Of a DNA stretch of 64,000 nt, positions 43,583 to 52,940 are shown piece after piece; the first letter of the stretch is position 1; every line of letters starts with the position of its first letter. A program made the position numbers and the translations under genes. Origin of the DNA: CAZCEC01 sp964497615 (lineage in GTDB: Bacteria > Chloroflexota > Anaerolineae > Anaerolineales > UBA6663); contig CAZCEC010000023.1 of assembly GCA_964497615.1 (NCBI GenBank), positions 1-64,000 of the forward strand, written 5' to 3'. The notes under the pieces were generated by a model. The model was not told the DNA's origin. It did not search any database and saw only the letters and a list, made by a program, of their open reading frames with translations.

Positions 43583-44188
43583 GTGGTGCGCGGTCCGTTC
43601 ACCGGCGTGCGGCAGTGGTGGGCGTTCTACCGGCGCTATTGGGGCCGGCCGCCGTGGGATTCGGGGGTGCCGGCGCCGGAACTGGTGCGGGTGGTTGCGG
43701 GGCGGGCGCCGGGCCGCGCCATTGACCTGGGGTGCGGCACCGGGACGAACGTGCTGTACCTGGCCGAGCAGGGCTGGCAGGTGACGGGGGTGGACTTTGT
43801 GGGGCGGGCCATCGCGCAGGCGCGGCGCAAGCTGAAGGGGCGCGACGCGCAATTGCTCGTGGGCGATGTGACCCGCCTGGAGCGGCTGCCCCTGCGCGGG
43901 CCGTACGACCTGGCACTGGACATGGGCTGCTTTCATTCCCTGCCAGAGGCGGGGCGCGAGCGGTACGCGGCCGGGCTGGCGCGGGTGTTAGTGCCGGGGG
44001 CAGTGTACTTGCTGTATGCGTTTCAGCCGGCGGAGGGGAGCCAGGCCGGGCTGACGCGGGCCGAGGTGGAGGCGGCGTTCGCGCCGCATCTGCGGCCGGC
44101 AGGTTATGAGCAGGGCGCGGGTCGGCCAAGCGCGTGGTACTACTTTGAGAAGGATGAAGGACGAAGTATGAAGGATGAAGTCGCTTGA
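43583..44188 (+). CDS. Class I SAM-dependent methyltransferase
   Basis: A 201-residue methyltransferase with motif I AIDLGCGTGTNVLYLAE, VTGVDFVGRAI (acidic end of beta 2), LVGDVTRLERLPL and DLALDMGCFHSLP. It resembles the TehB/thiopurine-methyltransferase-like group; the substrate is unknown. The start is a GTG with a poor ribosome site. Its last 13 residues (EKDEGRSMKDEVA) are encoded by a heptanucleotide repeat and are probably not part of the fold. The stop overlaps the TTG start of the next gene. Confidence 0.88.
   Translation: MVRGPFTGVRQWWAFYRRYWGRPPWDSGVPAPELVRVVAGRAPGRAIDLGCGTGTNVLYLAEQGWQVTGVDFVGRAIAQARRKLKGRDAQLLVGDVTRLERLPLRGPYDLALDMGCFHSLPEAGRERYAAGLARVLVPGAVYLLYAFQPAEGSQAGLTRAEVEAAFAPHLRPAGYEQGAGRPSAWYYFEKDEGRSMKDEVA
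44151..44178 (+). repeat. Heptanucleotide repeat forming the 3' end of the methyltransferase gene
   Basis: AGGATGA, AGGACGA, AGTATGA, AGGATGA: four 7-bp units in exact register, in frame with the methyltransferase and ending 7 nt before the next start codon. Confidence 0.85.
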
Positions 44189-45135
44189 GCCGGCGGGTGT
44201 TGTTTATCTTTCTGGATGGGATTGGGTTGGGGGAGGACACAGCGGCGCATAACCCATTTGCGACGGCGGACCTGCCGGCGCTGCACGGACTGCTGGGCGG
44301 CCAGCGGCTGCTGGGGAGCACGCCCGCCGGGGACTATGGGCGGGCGCTTTTCATCCCCACCGATGCGCGGCTGGGCGTGGACGGACCGCCCCAGTCCGCC
44401 ACCGGGCAGGCGGCGATTGTGACCGGGCGCAATGTGTCGCGCGAGATCGGCGGGCATTGGGGGCCAAAGCCCAACGCGGCCGTGGCGACCATCATCCGCC
44501 AGGGCACCACGTTCAGCCGGGTGAGGGCGGCGGGCAAGGCGGCGGCGCTGATGAACGCCTATCCCCAGCGATACTTCGACTCGGTGGCCTCCGGCCGGCG
44601 CAGTTACTCCGCCATCCCCCTGGCGGTGACGGCGGCGGGCATCTCCCTCTTCAACACTGACGACCTGCGCGCCGGGCGGGCGATGAGCGCGGACTTCACG
44701 GGCGAGGGCTGGCCGGATGGCGCACCCGAGGCGCTGACTCCGCGCGCCGCGGGCCGCCGGCTGGCCGAGATCGCCGATGAGCATGCCTTTTCATTCTTTG
44801 AACACTGGATCACGGATTACGTCGGGCATTGGGCCGACATGAGCGAGGCCCAGAAAGTGCTGAGCCGGTTCGATGGCGTGCTGGACGGGCTGCTGGAGGC
44901 CTGGGACGACGAGGCCGGCCTGATCGTCATCTCCTCCGACCACGGCAACATGGAGGCGCTGGACCACAGCCATCACACGCTCAACCCGGTGCCGACCATC
45001 GTGGTGGGCGCGCAGCGGCAAGCATTCGATGGGCTGCGGGACCTAACCGGGTTGGCCTGGGCGATTGAGCGCTACCTGGGCGTCGACGGGCGGCCGGCGG
45101 ATGGCGGGACGGCAGACACACCCCCGAAAGGATGA
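44185..45135 (+). CDS. Phosphoglycerate-mutase-like metalloenzyme (alkaline phosphatase superfamily)
   Basis: A 316-residue metalloenzyme with LFIFLDGIGLG at the N-terminus (Asp metal ligand), a likely catalytic region SATGQAAIVTGRNVS, EHWITDYVGHWAD and IVISSDHGNME with the Asp-His pair of the second metal site, followed by HHTLNPVPTIVVG. This is the core pattern of the iPGM/alkaline-phosphatase superfamily. It is shorter than cofactor-independent PGM (about 510 residues) and lacks the inserted transferase domain, so it is probably a phosphatase or phosphopentomutase-like enzyme. The TTG start overlaps the upstream stop. Confidence 0.88.
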   Translation: MSRRVLFIFLDGIGLGEDTAAHNPFATADLPALHGLLGGQRLLGSTPAGDYGRALFIPTDARLGVDGPPQSATGQAAIVTGRNVSREIGGHWGPKPNAAVATIIRQGTTFSRVRAAGKAAALMNAYPQRYFDSVASGRRSYSAIPLAVTAAGISLFNTDDLRAGRAMSADFTGEGWPDGAPEALTPRAAGRRLAEIADEHAFSFFEHWITDYVGHWADMSEAQKVLSRFDGVLDGLLEAWDDEAGLIVISSDHGNMEALDHSHHTLNPVPTIVVGAQRQAFDGLRDLTGLAWAIERYLGVDGRPADGGTADTPPKG

Positions 45136-45731
45136 GGCAGGTGACGACGGACGACGAGAGCCGCGCCCAGCCCGCGGCCAGTGCGGCGGGTCAGGCTGGC
45201 GTGACGATTGACCCGGAACTGCTGCGCGGGGTGATGCGGCATTGGGCCACCGGCGTGGCGATCCTGTCGGCGCGCCATGCGGGCGTGGCGCACGGGATGA
45301 CGGTGAACTCGTTCTGTTCGGTGTCGCTGGACCCGCCGCTGGTGCTGGTGAGCCTGGAGCAGGCGGTCCGCACCCACGCGCTGGTGGAGCGGTCGGGCGT
45401 GTTCGCCGTGTCGTTTCTGCGGGCGGAGCAGGCGTGGATCTCGGACCGGTTTGCGGGGCGCGAAACGGAGAATTCGGACCGGTTTGAGGGCCTGCCCACC
45501 TTCACCGCCGCAACCGGCGCGCCGATCCTGGCCGACAACATTGGCTATCTGGATTGCCGCGTCACGGCCGCTTACCCGGCGGCCAGTCACACCCTCTTCG
45601 TCGCGGCGGTGGCGGCGGCCGGGCCGGGCACGGCCGGGCTGGTGCTGGGCGACGAGGGGGCCGGCGCGGATGGCGGCCCGCCCGCGAAGCCGCTCTTGTA
45701 TTTCAACCGGGATTATCGGAAGATGGGGTAG
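45132..45731 (+). CDS. Flavin reductase-like FMN-binding protein
   Basis: A 199-residue protein of the flavin reductase (HpaC/RutF-like) family. It has MRHWATGVAILSARHAGVAHGMTVNSFCSVSLDPPLVLVSL, FAVSFLRAEQ, and a C-terminal PLLYFNRDYRKM. Such proteins reduce FMN or FAD with NAD(P)H, often for a partner monooxygenase, but no monooxygenase is adjacent. It overlaps the upstream gene by 4 bp and closes the run begun at 41934. Confidence 0.9.
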   Translation: MRQVTTDDESRAQPAASAAGQAGVTIDPELLRGVMRHWATGVAILSARHAGVAHGMTVNSFCSVSLDPPLVLVSLEQAVRTHALVERSGVFAVSFLRAEQAWISDRFAGRETENSDRFEGLPTFTAATGAPILADNIGYLDCRVTAAYPAASHTLFVAAVAAAGPGTAGLVLGDEGAGADGGPPAKPLLYFNRDYRKMG

Positions 45732-45748
45732 TGCACGGAGGGGGCGGC

Positions 45749-45787
45749 AGATTCCTGGGCCGCCAAGGGCGCGGCCTCGGAATGACA
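45749..45787 (-). repeat. Dispersed TGTCATTCCGAGG...AGGAATCT element, inverted
   Basis: Reads on the minus strand as TGTCATTCCGAGGCCGCG ... CAGGAATCT. It fills much of the 88-nt gap between the flavin reductase and AMMECR1 genes. Confidence 0.72.
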
Positions 45788-45819
45788 TGGCAGGCGCGAG
45801 GGACAAGCGGGAGGCGAGG

Positions 45820-46443
45820 ATGAACGACACCCTCTCGATGGACGACAAGCGCTGGTTATTGCGGCTGGCGCGGGAAGCGTTGGAAGCGGCGGTGCGCGGT
45901 GACGATCCGCCGCCGGTGGACCGGAGCGCGCTGCCGGCGGCCCTGACGTGGCGGGCAAGCTGCTTTGTGACCCTGACAATTGGCGGGCGGCTGCGGGGCT
46001 GCATCGGCGGGCTGGCCGCAGAGCGCCCGCTGTATGAAGATGTGCAGCTCCGGGCCGCACAATCGGGCCTGCGCGACTATCGCTTTTCACCGGTGAGACC
46101 TGACGAGTTGGCCGGCATCGAGATCGAAGTCTCAGTGTTGACCACACCCTTGCCGCTGGCGTACACCTCGCCGGACGATCTGGCGGCGCAACTGCGGCCG
46201 GGCGTGGACGGGGTGGTGCTCCAGCAGGGCGGGCGCAAGGCCACGTTTCTCCCGCAGGTGTGGGAGCACGCGCCTGAGCCCGAGCGCTTCTTGGGGATGC
46301 TGTGCGAGAAGCTGGGGCTGCCGGCCGACGCCTGGCGCAAGCTGCCGCTGGAGGCGCTGACCTATCAGGTCATCCTCATGACCGAAGCCGAGTTCGACCT
46401 GTCGCCCACGCGTGACGACCCTCCTTTCAGCCCAGCGCGCTAA
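45820..46443 (+). CDS. AMMECR1-domain protein
   Basis: A 207-residue protein with the AMMECR1 signature FVTLTIGGRLRGCIGGL (LRGCIG motif), AAQSGLRDYRFSPVRPDELAGIEIEVSVLT, GVVLQQGGRKATFLPQVWE and LEALTYQVILMTEAEF. The domain is found in all three domains of life and its biochemical role is unsettled. The ATG at 45820 has GGGAGG upstream; the longer open frame to 45451 is shadow. Its 3' end overlaps queG by 32 bp. Confidence 0.93.
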   Translation: MNDTLSMDDKRWLLRLAREALEAAVRGDDPPPVDRSALPAALTWRASCFVTLTIGGRLRGCIGGLAAERPLYEDVQLRAAQSGLRDYRFSPVRPDELAGIEIEVSVLTTPLPLAYTSPDDLAAQLRPGVDGVVLQQGGRKATFLPQVWEHAPEPERFLGMLCEKLGLPADAWRKLPLEALTYQVILMTEAEFDLSPTRDDPPFSPAR

Positions 46444-47554
46444 GGCGCAGGCCCAGGCCCTGGGCTTCAACCTGGCCGGCATTACGCGGGCCGCGCCCTC
46501 GCCTCACCTGCAAGCCTATCTCGATTGGGTGGCCGCCGGCCAGCACGGCACGATGGCCTACATGGCCCGGCCCGACCGGCAGGCGCGGCGCGCGGACCTG
46601 AACGTCATCCTGCCGGGGGTGCGGTCGCTGCTGATCGCGGGGCTGGATTATCACAGCCTGCGGCTGCCCCCCGCCCTGCTCAACGATCCATCCCGCGGGC
46701 GCATCGCGGCCTATGCCTGGGGCCAGGACTATCACGACCTGATGCTGCCGCGCCTGCGGGCGCTGGCTGATTGGCTGCAGGCAGAAAGCGGCGCGGGCGC
46801 CCACAGCCGGGCCTATGTGGATACAGGCGCGGTGCTGGAGCGCAGCCACGCGCAGCAGGCCGGGCTGGGCTTCACGGGCAAGAACACGATGCTCATCCAC
46901 CGGCGGCGGGGCAGCGACTTCTTCCTGGGGGAAGTGCTGACCACGGCGGAGTTCGACCTCTACGACGCGCCTGAGCGCGCCAGCCTGTGCGGGTCCTGCA
47001 CGCGCTGCCTGGCAGCCTGCCCCACCGATGCCTTTCCGAAGCCGTACGTACTGGATGCGCGGCGGTGCATCAGCTATCTGACCATTGAGCACGCGGGCTG
47101 GATCGACCGGGCGCTGCGGCCCAAGCTGGGCAACTGGGTATTTGGGTGCGATCTGTGCCAGGAGGTGTGCCCGTGGCAGCGCTTCGCCGTCAAATCGCTG
47201 GAGAGCGAGTTCTACCCCGCCAGCCCGGAGCGCGCCGCGCCCCCGCTGAGGGACCTGCTGGAGTTGAGCGAGGCAGGATTTCAGGCGCGGTTCGGCGGCT
47301 CGGCGGTGGAGCGCGCAGGGCGGGCGCAGTTGGTGCGGAATGCCTGCCTCGCGGCGGCCAACGGAGGGCAGGCCCAGTTGAGCCCTCTGCTGGAGCGGCT
47401 GCTGGGCGACGCCGACGCGGTGGTGCGCGGCCATGCGGCCTGGGCGCTGGGGCGGCTGGGAGGCGCGGGGACCAGGGCGGCGCTGGAGGCGGCGCTGGCG
47501 CGGGAATCAGACGCCGAGGCAGCGGAGGAACTGCGGCTGGCGCTGGCGGGGTAG
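46412..47554 (+). CDS. queG: Epoxyqueuosine reductase
   Basis: A 380-residue cobalamin- and iron-sulfur-dependent enzyme that makes the last step of queuosine synthesis in tRNA. It has YAWGQDYHDLMLPRLRAL, DTGAVLERSHAQQAGLGFTGKNTMLI, two 4Fe-4S motifs CGSCTRCLAACP and CDLCQEVCPW, and a C-terminal HEAT-like repeat (AVVRGHAAWALGRLG). The start is a GTG inside the AMMECR1 gene. No other queuosine gene is in the window. Confidence 0.95.
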   Translation: MTTLLSAQRAKAQAQALGFNLAGITRAAPSPHLQAYLDWVAAGQHGTMAYMARPDRQARRADLNVILPGVRSLLIAGLDYHSLRLPPALLNDPSRGRIAAYAWGQDYHDLMLPRLRALADWLQAESGAGAHSRAYVDTGAVLERSHAQQAGLGFTGKNTMLIHRRRGSDFFLGEVLTTAEFDLYDAPERASLCGSCTRCLAACPTDAFPKPYVLDARRCISYLTIEHAGWIDRALRPKLGNWVFGCDLCQEVCPWQRFAVKSLESEFYPASPERAAPPLRDLLELSEAGFQARFGGSAVERAGRAQLVRNACLAAANGGQAQLSPLLERLLGDADAVVRGHAAWALGRLGGAGTRAALEAALARESDAEAAEELRLALAG

Positions 47555-47622
47555 CTCACTTGGCGCAAAGGCCCACTTTGCCGTACACTTATTGTGGACT
47601 GAAACGGTAGAGGATGGACGCA

Positions 47623-48030
47623 ATGGCCGTGCAAATCGCGCTGATCGTGGTTGTGGTGGTGCTGGCGGTGGTGGTGGGCGCCTATGCGTTGGGGGTGTAC
47701 CTGCGCCGCCGGCAGGATGACCGCCCGCTGGAGGGCGCACTGCTGCCGGGCCGCCGGGTGGTGGTGGCCGAGGCCACGCCGGACCGCGAAGTGAACGTGG
47801 TGGTGAACTGGCTGCTGAGCCAGGCGTTCGAGCAGACCGGCATCCGCGTGGCCGACGACCGGCTGGCCTATGACCGGATCGTGACGGCGGCGCAGAAGGC
47901 CGTCGAGCAGTTGAAAAAGGAACCGGCGGCCGATATCTCGCTGCCGTTCCTGACGGCGGATGCCAGCGGCCCCAAGCACCTGGAGGCCCGCCTGACGCGG
48001 GAGATGATCCAGGAGCTAGTCAAGTATTGA
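47623..48030 (+). CDS. Small single-pass membrane protein, unknown
   Basis: A 135-residue protein I do not recognise. It has one N-terminal helix (IALIVVVVVLAVVVGAYALGVYL), a basic stop (RRRQ), and a soluble domain rich in Val, Ala and charged residues ending in REMIQELVKY. The ATG at 47623 has TAGAGG 9 nt upstream; an ATG at 47614 would leave no spacing. A promoter-like TTGGCG-18-TACACT (47560-47589) precedes it. Its stop codon lies inside the -35 box of the trp T-box promoter. Confidence 0.7.
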   Translation: MAVQIALIVVVVVLAVVVGAYALGVYLRRRQDDRPLEGALLPGRRVVVAEATPDREVNVVVNWLLSQAFEQTGIRVADDRLAYDRIVTAAQKAVEQLKKEPAADISLPFLTADASGPKHLEARLTREMIQELVKY

Positions 48031-48056
48031 CTCCTGGGCGCAACATGTGATATACC
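48027..48056 (+). promoter_or_regulatory. Promoter of the trp T-box operon
   Basis: TTGACT (48027-48032, overlapping the upstream stop codon), 18-nt spacer, TATACC (48051-48056). Confidence 0.6.
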
Positions 48057-48069
48057 TTCTCCCAACCAC

Positions 48070-48425
48070 ATAACTGAAAGACGCTGAAGAGGACGAGTAC
48101 GCTTCAGAGCGGCGGTCAGAGAGCCAGGCGGCGGGTGGTGCGAGCCTGGTCCGGGCGCGGAAGCGGAATGGACCTCGGAGTTGCAGGGGCAAACGGCCAG
48201 CAGTGGCCCAGTAGCCCGCGCCGGAGCCGCCACCGTTACCAGGGCGGAGGGTATTAATCGGTTCCGCCCACGCGGCCCAATCCGAGCGTACCCGCAAGAG
48301 TGAGGCTGGCCCTTTCCGAAACCTGTCGCAATCACCGGCAGGTTTTTTTGTTGGGGCAGGTCTCGAAACTGGGTGGCACCACGAGAGTCCCCTCTCGTCC
48401 CTGCGGACGGAGGGGATTTTGCTTT
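48070..48425 (+). ncRNA. Trp-specific T-box riboswitch upstream of trpS
   Basis: The leader has all landmarks of a T-box. Stem I carries the AGTA motif (near 48096), the AGAGAG bulge (near 48118) and a distal CCAGG/CCTGG stem. The specifier loop GGAATGGACC holds the Trp codon UGG at 48169-48171 followed by a conserved A. A stem-II-like hairpin GGCCAGCAGTGGCC follows. The antiterminator has the T-box sequence GGGTGGCACCACG (48372 onward), and the terminator is CCCCTCTCGTCC/GGACGGAGGGG followed by TTTT (48389-48420). Uncharged tRNA-Trp should stabilise the antiterminator and turn on trpS and the downstream trp genes. Confidence 0.9.
48319..48349 (+). terminator. Hairpin with U run inside the T-box leader
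   Basis: AAACCTG (48319-48325) pairs with CAGGTTT (48339-48345) and is followed by more T. It sits at the position of T-box stem III, yet looks like an intrinsic terminator in its own right. Confidence 0.5.
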
Positions 48426-48440
48426 AAGCGAGGAACGAAC

Positions 48441-49535
48441 ATGGGAACCGCAATCGAGACAACAGCAGCAGCGGACCAGGCGCCCAGCGCGGCGGCGCGC
48501 CCGCGTCTGCTGACGGGCGACCGCCCCACCGGGCGGCTGCACCTGGGCCACTACGTGGGCAGCCTGGCTAACCGGCTCAAGCTCCAGCACGAGTGCGAGG
48601 CGTTCTTCATCATCGCCGACCTGCACACCCTGACGACCCGGCCCGAGCGCGAGCATATCCTGAACATCCCCACCTTCGTGCGGGAGATCGTGATTGACTA
48701 CCTGGCGGTGGGCATCGACCCGGAGGCGGCCACGATCTTTGTGCAGTCGGCCATCCCGGAAACGTACGAGCTGAACCTGATCCTGGAGATGCTGGTGACG
48801 GTACCGCGGCTGGAACGCCTGCCGTCGCTCAAGGACATGGCCCGCGACGCGCACCTGGACACCATGCCCTTTGGCCTGCTGGGCTACCCGGTGCTCCAGG
48901 CGGTGGATATCCTCCTGCCGCGCGCCACCCTGGTGCCGGTGGGGCGCGACAACCAGGCGCACGTGGAGCTGACGCGCGAGATCGCGCGCCGCTTCAACCT
49001 GCTGTATGGGCCGGTGTTTCCGGAGCCGGAAGTGCTGGTGGGCGACGTGCCCACCCTGCCGGGCACCGACGGCACAGCCAAGATGAGCAAGTCGGCGGGC
49101 AACGCCATCTTCCTGTCCGATGATGCCGAGACGGTGACGGCCAAGGTGAAGGGCATGTACACCGATCCCAAGCGCCTGCGCGCCACCGACCCCGGCACGG
49201 TGGAGGGCAACCCGGTCTTCACCTTCCACGACGCCTTCAACCCCGACCAGGCGGAAGTGTCTGAGTTGAAGGAGCGCTACCGCGCCGGCACGGTGGGCGA
49301 CGTAGAGGTGAAGGACCGGCTGGCGCGGGCGCTCAACGCCTTCCTGGAACCGATCCGGGAGCGCCGCGCGCATTTCGTGGCCCACCCCCTGCTGGTGCAG
49401 GACGTGCTGGCACAGGGCATCCGCCGGATGCAGGCCGAGGCGCGCGAGACCATGCGGCTGGCGCGCGAAGCCAGCGGTCTGCGCTATTCGGCGGATCTAT
49501 ATGCGGACACGATTGACTTGTTCGGGACGGAATGA
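48441..49535 (+). CDS. trpS: Tryptophanyl-tRNA synthetase
   Basis: A 364-residue class Ic synthetase that charges tRNA-Trp. It has GDRPTGRLHLGHYVGSL (HIGH motif), FIIADLHTLT, VPVGRDNQAHVELTREIARRFN and GTDGTAKMSKSAGNAI with KMSKS. AGGAA precedes the ATG. The T-box leader ends 16 nt upstream. trpE follows after 47 nt without a terminator, so it is the first gene of the trp operon. Confidence 0.97.
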   Translation: MGTAIETTAAADQAPSAAARPRLLTGDRPTGRLHLGHYVGSLANRLKLQHECEAFFIIADLHTLTTRPEREHILNIPTFVREIVIDYLAVGIDPEAATIFVQSAIPETYELNLILEMLVTVPRLERLPSLKDMARDAHLDTMPFGLLGYPVLQAVDILLPRATLVPVGRDNQAHVELTREIARRFNLLYGPVFPEPEVLVGDVPTLPGTDGTAKMSKSAGNAIFLSDDAETVTAKVKGMYTDPKRLRATDPGTVEGNPVFTFHDAFNPDQAEVSELKERYRAGTVGDVEVKDRLARALNAFLEPIRERRAHFVAHPLLVQDVLAQGIRRMQAEARETMRLAREASGLRYSADLYADTIDLFGTE

Positions 49536-49582
49536 CGGGCGTACGTCATCACGGAACGCATTGTAGAGATTGGAGCTGAGGC

Positions 49583-51049
<1,467 letters not shown>

Positions 51050-51052
51050 ATG

Positions 51053-51122
51053 TCAGAGGTCGGAGGTCAGAGGTCAGAACGTTGATCTCGATCTCCGACG
51101 TCTGACTTCCGACCTCCGACTT
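51053..51122 (+). repeat. Heptanucleotide inverted repeat between trpE and trpG
   Basis: Left arm TCAGAGG, TCGGAGG, TCAGAGG, TCAGAAC (51053-51080). The right arm reads TCTGACT, TCCGACC, TCCGACT (51101-51121). The arms pair over about 20 bp with two imperfections. It fills nearly all of the 82-nt spacer and lacks a U run. Confidence 0.85.
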
Positions 51123-51131
51123 CGAAAGATC

Positions 51132-51692
51132 ATGCTAATCGTCATAGATAACTACGACTCATTCACCTACAACCTGGTGCAGTACCTGGGCGAACTCGGG
51201 GCCGCGCCGCAGGTGTATCGGAACGACGCGCTGACCCTGGGGCAGTTGGAGGCGCTGGGGCCGACGCGGCTCGTGATCTCACCAGGGCCGGGCGACCCAG
51301 CCGACGGCGGCATCTCCAACGACGCCATCCTGGCGCTGAGCGGCCGCATTCCCATCCTGGGCGTATGCCTGGGGCACCAGTGCCTGGGCGCCGCGTTTGG
51401 CGGGGCCGTGCGGCGCGCGCCGCGGCTGATGCACGGCAAAACCAGCCGCATCCACCACCACGGCACGGACCTGTTCGCCAACGTGCCCTCGCCCTTCGAG
51501 GCCACGCGCTATCACAGCCTGATCGTGGAGGAGCCGGTGCCCAGCGCCCTGGAGGTGACGGCCTTCACCAGCGAGGGCGAGATCATGGGGCTGAAGCACC
51601 GTGAGCACAAAACCTTTGGGGTGCAGTTCCACCCCGAGTCGATCCTGACGCAGCATGGCAAGCTGATCTTGCAGAACTTCTTGGAAATGTGA
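51132..51692 (+). CDS. trpG: Anthranilate synthase component II (glutamine amidotransferase)
   Basis: A 186-residue class-I amidotransferase that feeds ammonia to TrpE. It has MLIVIDNYDSFTYNLVQYL, ISPGPGDPADGG, the nucleophile Cys in GVCLGHQCLGAAFG, and His-Glu in VQFHPESILT. It may also serve para-aminobenzoate synthesis, as in many bacteria with a single copy. No clear Shine-Dalgarno lies in the GAAAGATC spacer. trpD follows after 7 nt. Confidence 0.96.
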   Translation: MLIVIDNYDSFTYNLVQYLGELGAAPQVYRNDALTLGQLEALGPTRLVISPGPGDPADGGISNDAILALSGRIPILGVCLGHQCLGAAFGGAVRRAPRLMHGKTSRIHHHGTDLFANVPSPFEATRYHSLIVEEPVPSALEVTAFTSEGEIMGLKHREHKTFGVQFHPESILTQHGKLILQNFLEM

Positions 51693-51699
51693 GGCCGAC

Positions 51700-52734
51700 A
51701 TGTTGAAACCATACATTGCCAAGGCGCTGGGGCGCGCGGACCTGACCGCCGACGAAGCCGAGGCGGCCATGAACATCATCATGACCGGGCAGGCCACGCA
51801 GGCGCAGATCGGCGCTTACCTGGTGGCACTGCGCATGAAGGGCGAGACGGTGGACGAGATCACCGGGTCGGCGCGGGCCATGCGGGCCAACGCCGTGCGC
51901 GTGAGCGTGGCGCCGGGCGGCGCGGTGTACGACACCGCCGGCACCGGCGGCGACGGCGCGCACACCTTCAACATCTCCACCGCGGCAGCCTTTGTGGTGG
52001 CCGGCACAGGGCGGCGGGTGGCCAAGCACGGCAACCGCGCGGCTTCGTCGGCCTGCGGCAGTGCGGATGTGCTGGCGGCGCTGGGGCTGAACCTGGACCT
52101 GACGCCCGAGCAGGTGGGCCAGGCCGTGGACGAGGTGGGCATTGGCTTCATGTTCGCGCCCAAGTTTCACCCCGCCATGCGCCACGCCATCGGGCCGCGC
52201 AAGGAGATCGGCCAGCGCACGATCTTCAACCTGCTGGGGCCGCTGACGAACCCAGCCGGCGCGGACGTGCAGGTGATCGGCGTGTATGACCCGGCGCTGA
52301 CGGAGCCGCTGGCCTACGTGCTGGCGGGGCTGGGCTCACGGGCAGCGTTTGTGATCCACGGTCACGGCGGCACGGATGAGCTGAACCCGTGCGGGGTGAA
52401 CCGGGTGAGCCACTTGAAGGACGGCGCGGTGCGGTCTTTCGACCTGGACCCCGAGGGGCTGGGCTTTGAGCGGGCGCAGGTGAGTGACTTGAAGGGCGGC
52501 GGCCCGGACGACAACGCAGCGCTAATGCGCGAGGTGTTGGGCGGCAGGGTGAACGGGGCCATGCGCAACGCCGTGGTGCTGAACGCGGCGGCGGCCATCG
52601 CAGCCGAGAGCGGCGATTTGGGCGCAGCCGTGGCAGAGGCCGGAGAGGCCTTGGCAAGCGGGGCGGCGCTGGGCAAGCTGGAGGCCCTCCTGGCGTATAG
52701 CGCGCGGGTTAGCCCACCACCGCCTGTGGAGTGA
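51700..52734 (+). CDS. trpD: Anthranilate phosphoribosyltransferase
   Basis: A 344-residue transferase joining anthranilate and PRPP. It has the PRPP-binding VYDTAGTGGDGAHTFNISTAAAFVVAG, KHGNRAASSACGSADVLAALG, FMFAPKFHPAMRHAIGPRKEIGQRTIFNLLGPLTNPAG and HGHGGTDEL. The start ATG is 8 nt after trpG. A 206-nt spacer with a MITE-like inverted repeat separates it from trpC. Confidence 0.97.
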   Translation: MLKPYIAKALGRADLTADEAEAAMNIIMTGQATQAQIGAYLVALRMKGETVDEITGSARAMRANAVRVSVAPGGAVYDTAGTGGDGAHTFNISTAAAFVVAGTGRRVAKHGNRAASSACGSADVLAALGLNLDLTPEQVGQAVDEVGIGFMFAPKFHPAMRHAIGPRKEIGQRTIFNLLGPLTNPAGADVQVIGVYDPALTEPLAYVLAGLGSRAAFVIHGHGGTDELNPCGVNRVSHLKDGAVRSFDLDPEGLGFERAQVSDLKGGGPDDNAALMREVLGGRVNGAMRNAVVLNAAAAIAAESGDLGAAVAEAGEALASGAALGKLEALLAYSARVSPPPPVE

Positions 52735-52809
52735 GGCGCCACAAGGAAAAGCCATCGCCAACAGTCCCCGCACGGGGCCCTACCTGGGAAACGAGCGCGG
52801 TGCCGGCTG

Positions 52810-52901
52810 TGACTTACGCCCTCGTAGCGCGGGTGGTTCATCTCCCGCGACGGCGGCCGCATTTGCCGCCGAACTCGTCTGGGCCTGGCTGGCGTAAGTC
52901 A
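52810..52901 (+). mobile_element. MITE-like element between trpD and trpC
   Basis: Perfect 11-bp terminal inverted repeats TGACTTACGCC (52810-52820) and GGCGTAAGTCA (52891-52901) flank 70 nt. The interior holds two hairpins: CGCGGG/CCCGCG and GGCGG/CCGCC. No open reading frame. A target duplication is not clear. Confidence 0.55.
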
Positions 52902-52940
52902 TCTGGGAATTCGCTCATATGGAACGGACAAGGTAAACGG

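Noticed and set aside
43020..43784. A 254-codon frame overlapping the thioredoxin-like and methyltransferase genes
   Set aside because: It crosses two well-supported genes in the wrong frame and is Gly/Arg-rich without motifs.
52731..52940. trpC frame extended upstream to 52731
   Set aside because: The extension translates the MITE-like spacer; family alignment and the Shine-Dalgarno put the start at 52941.
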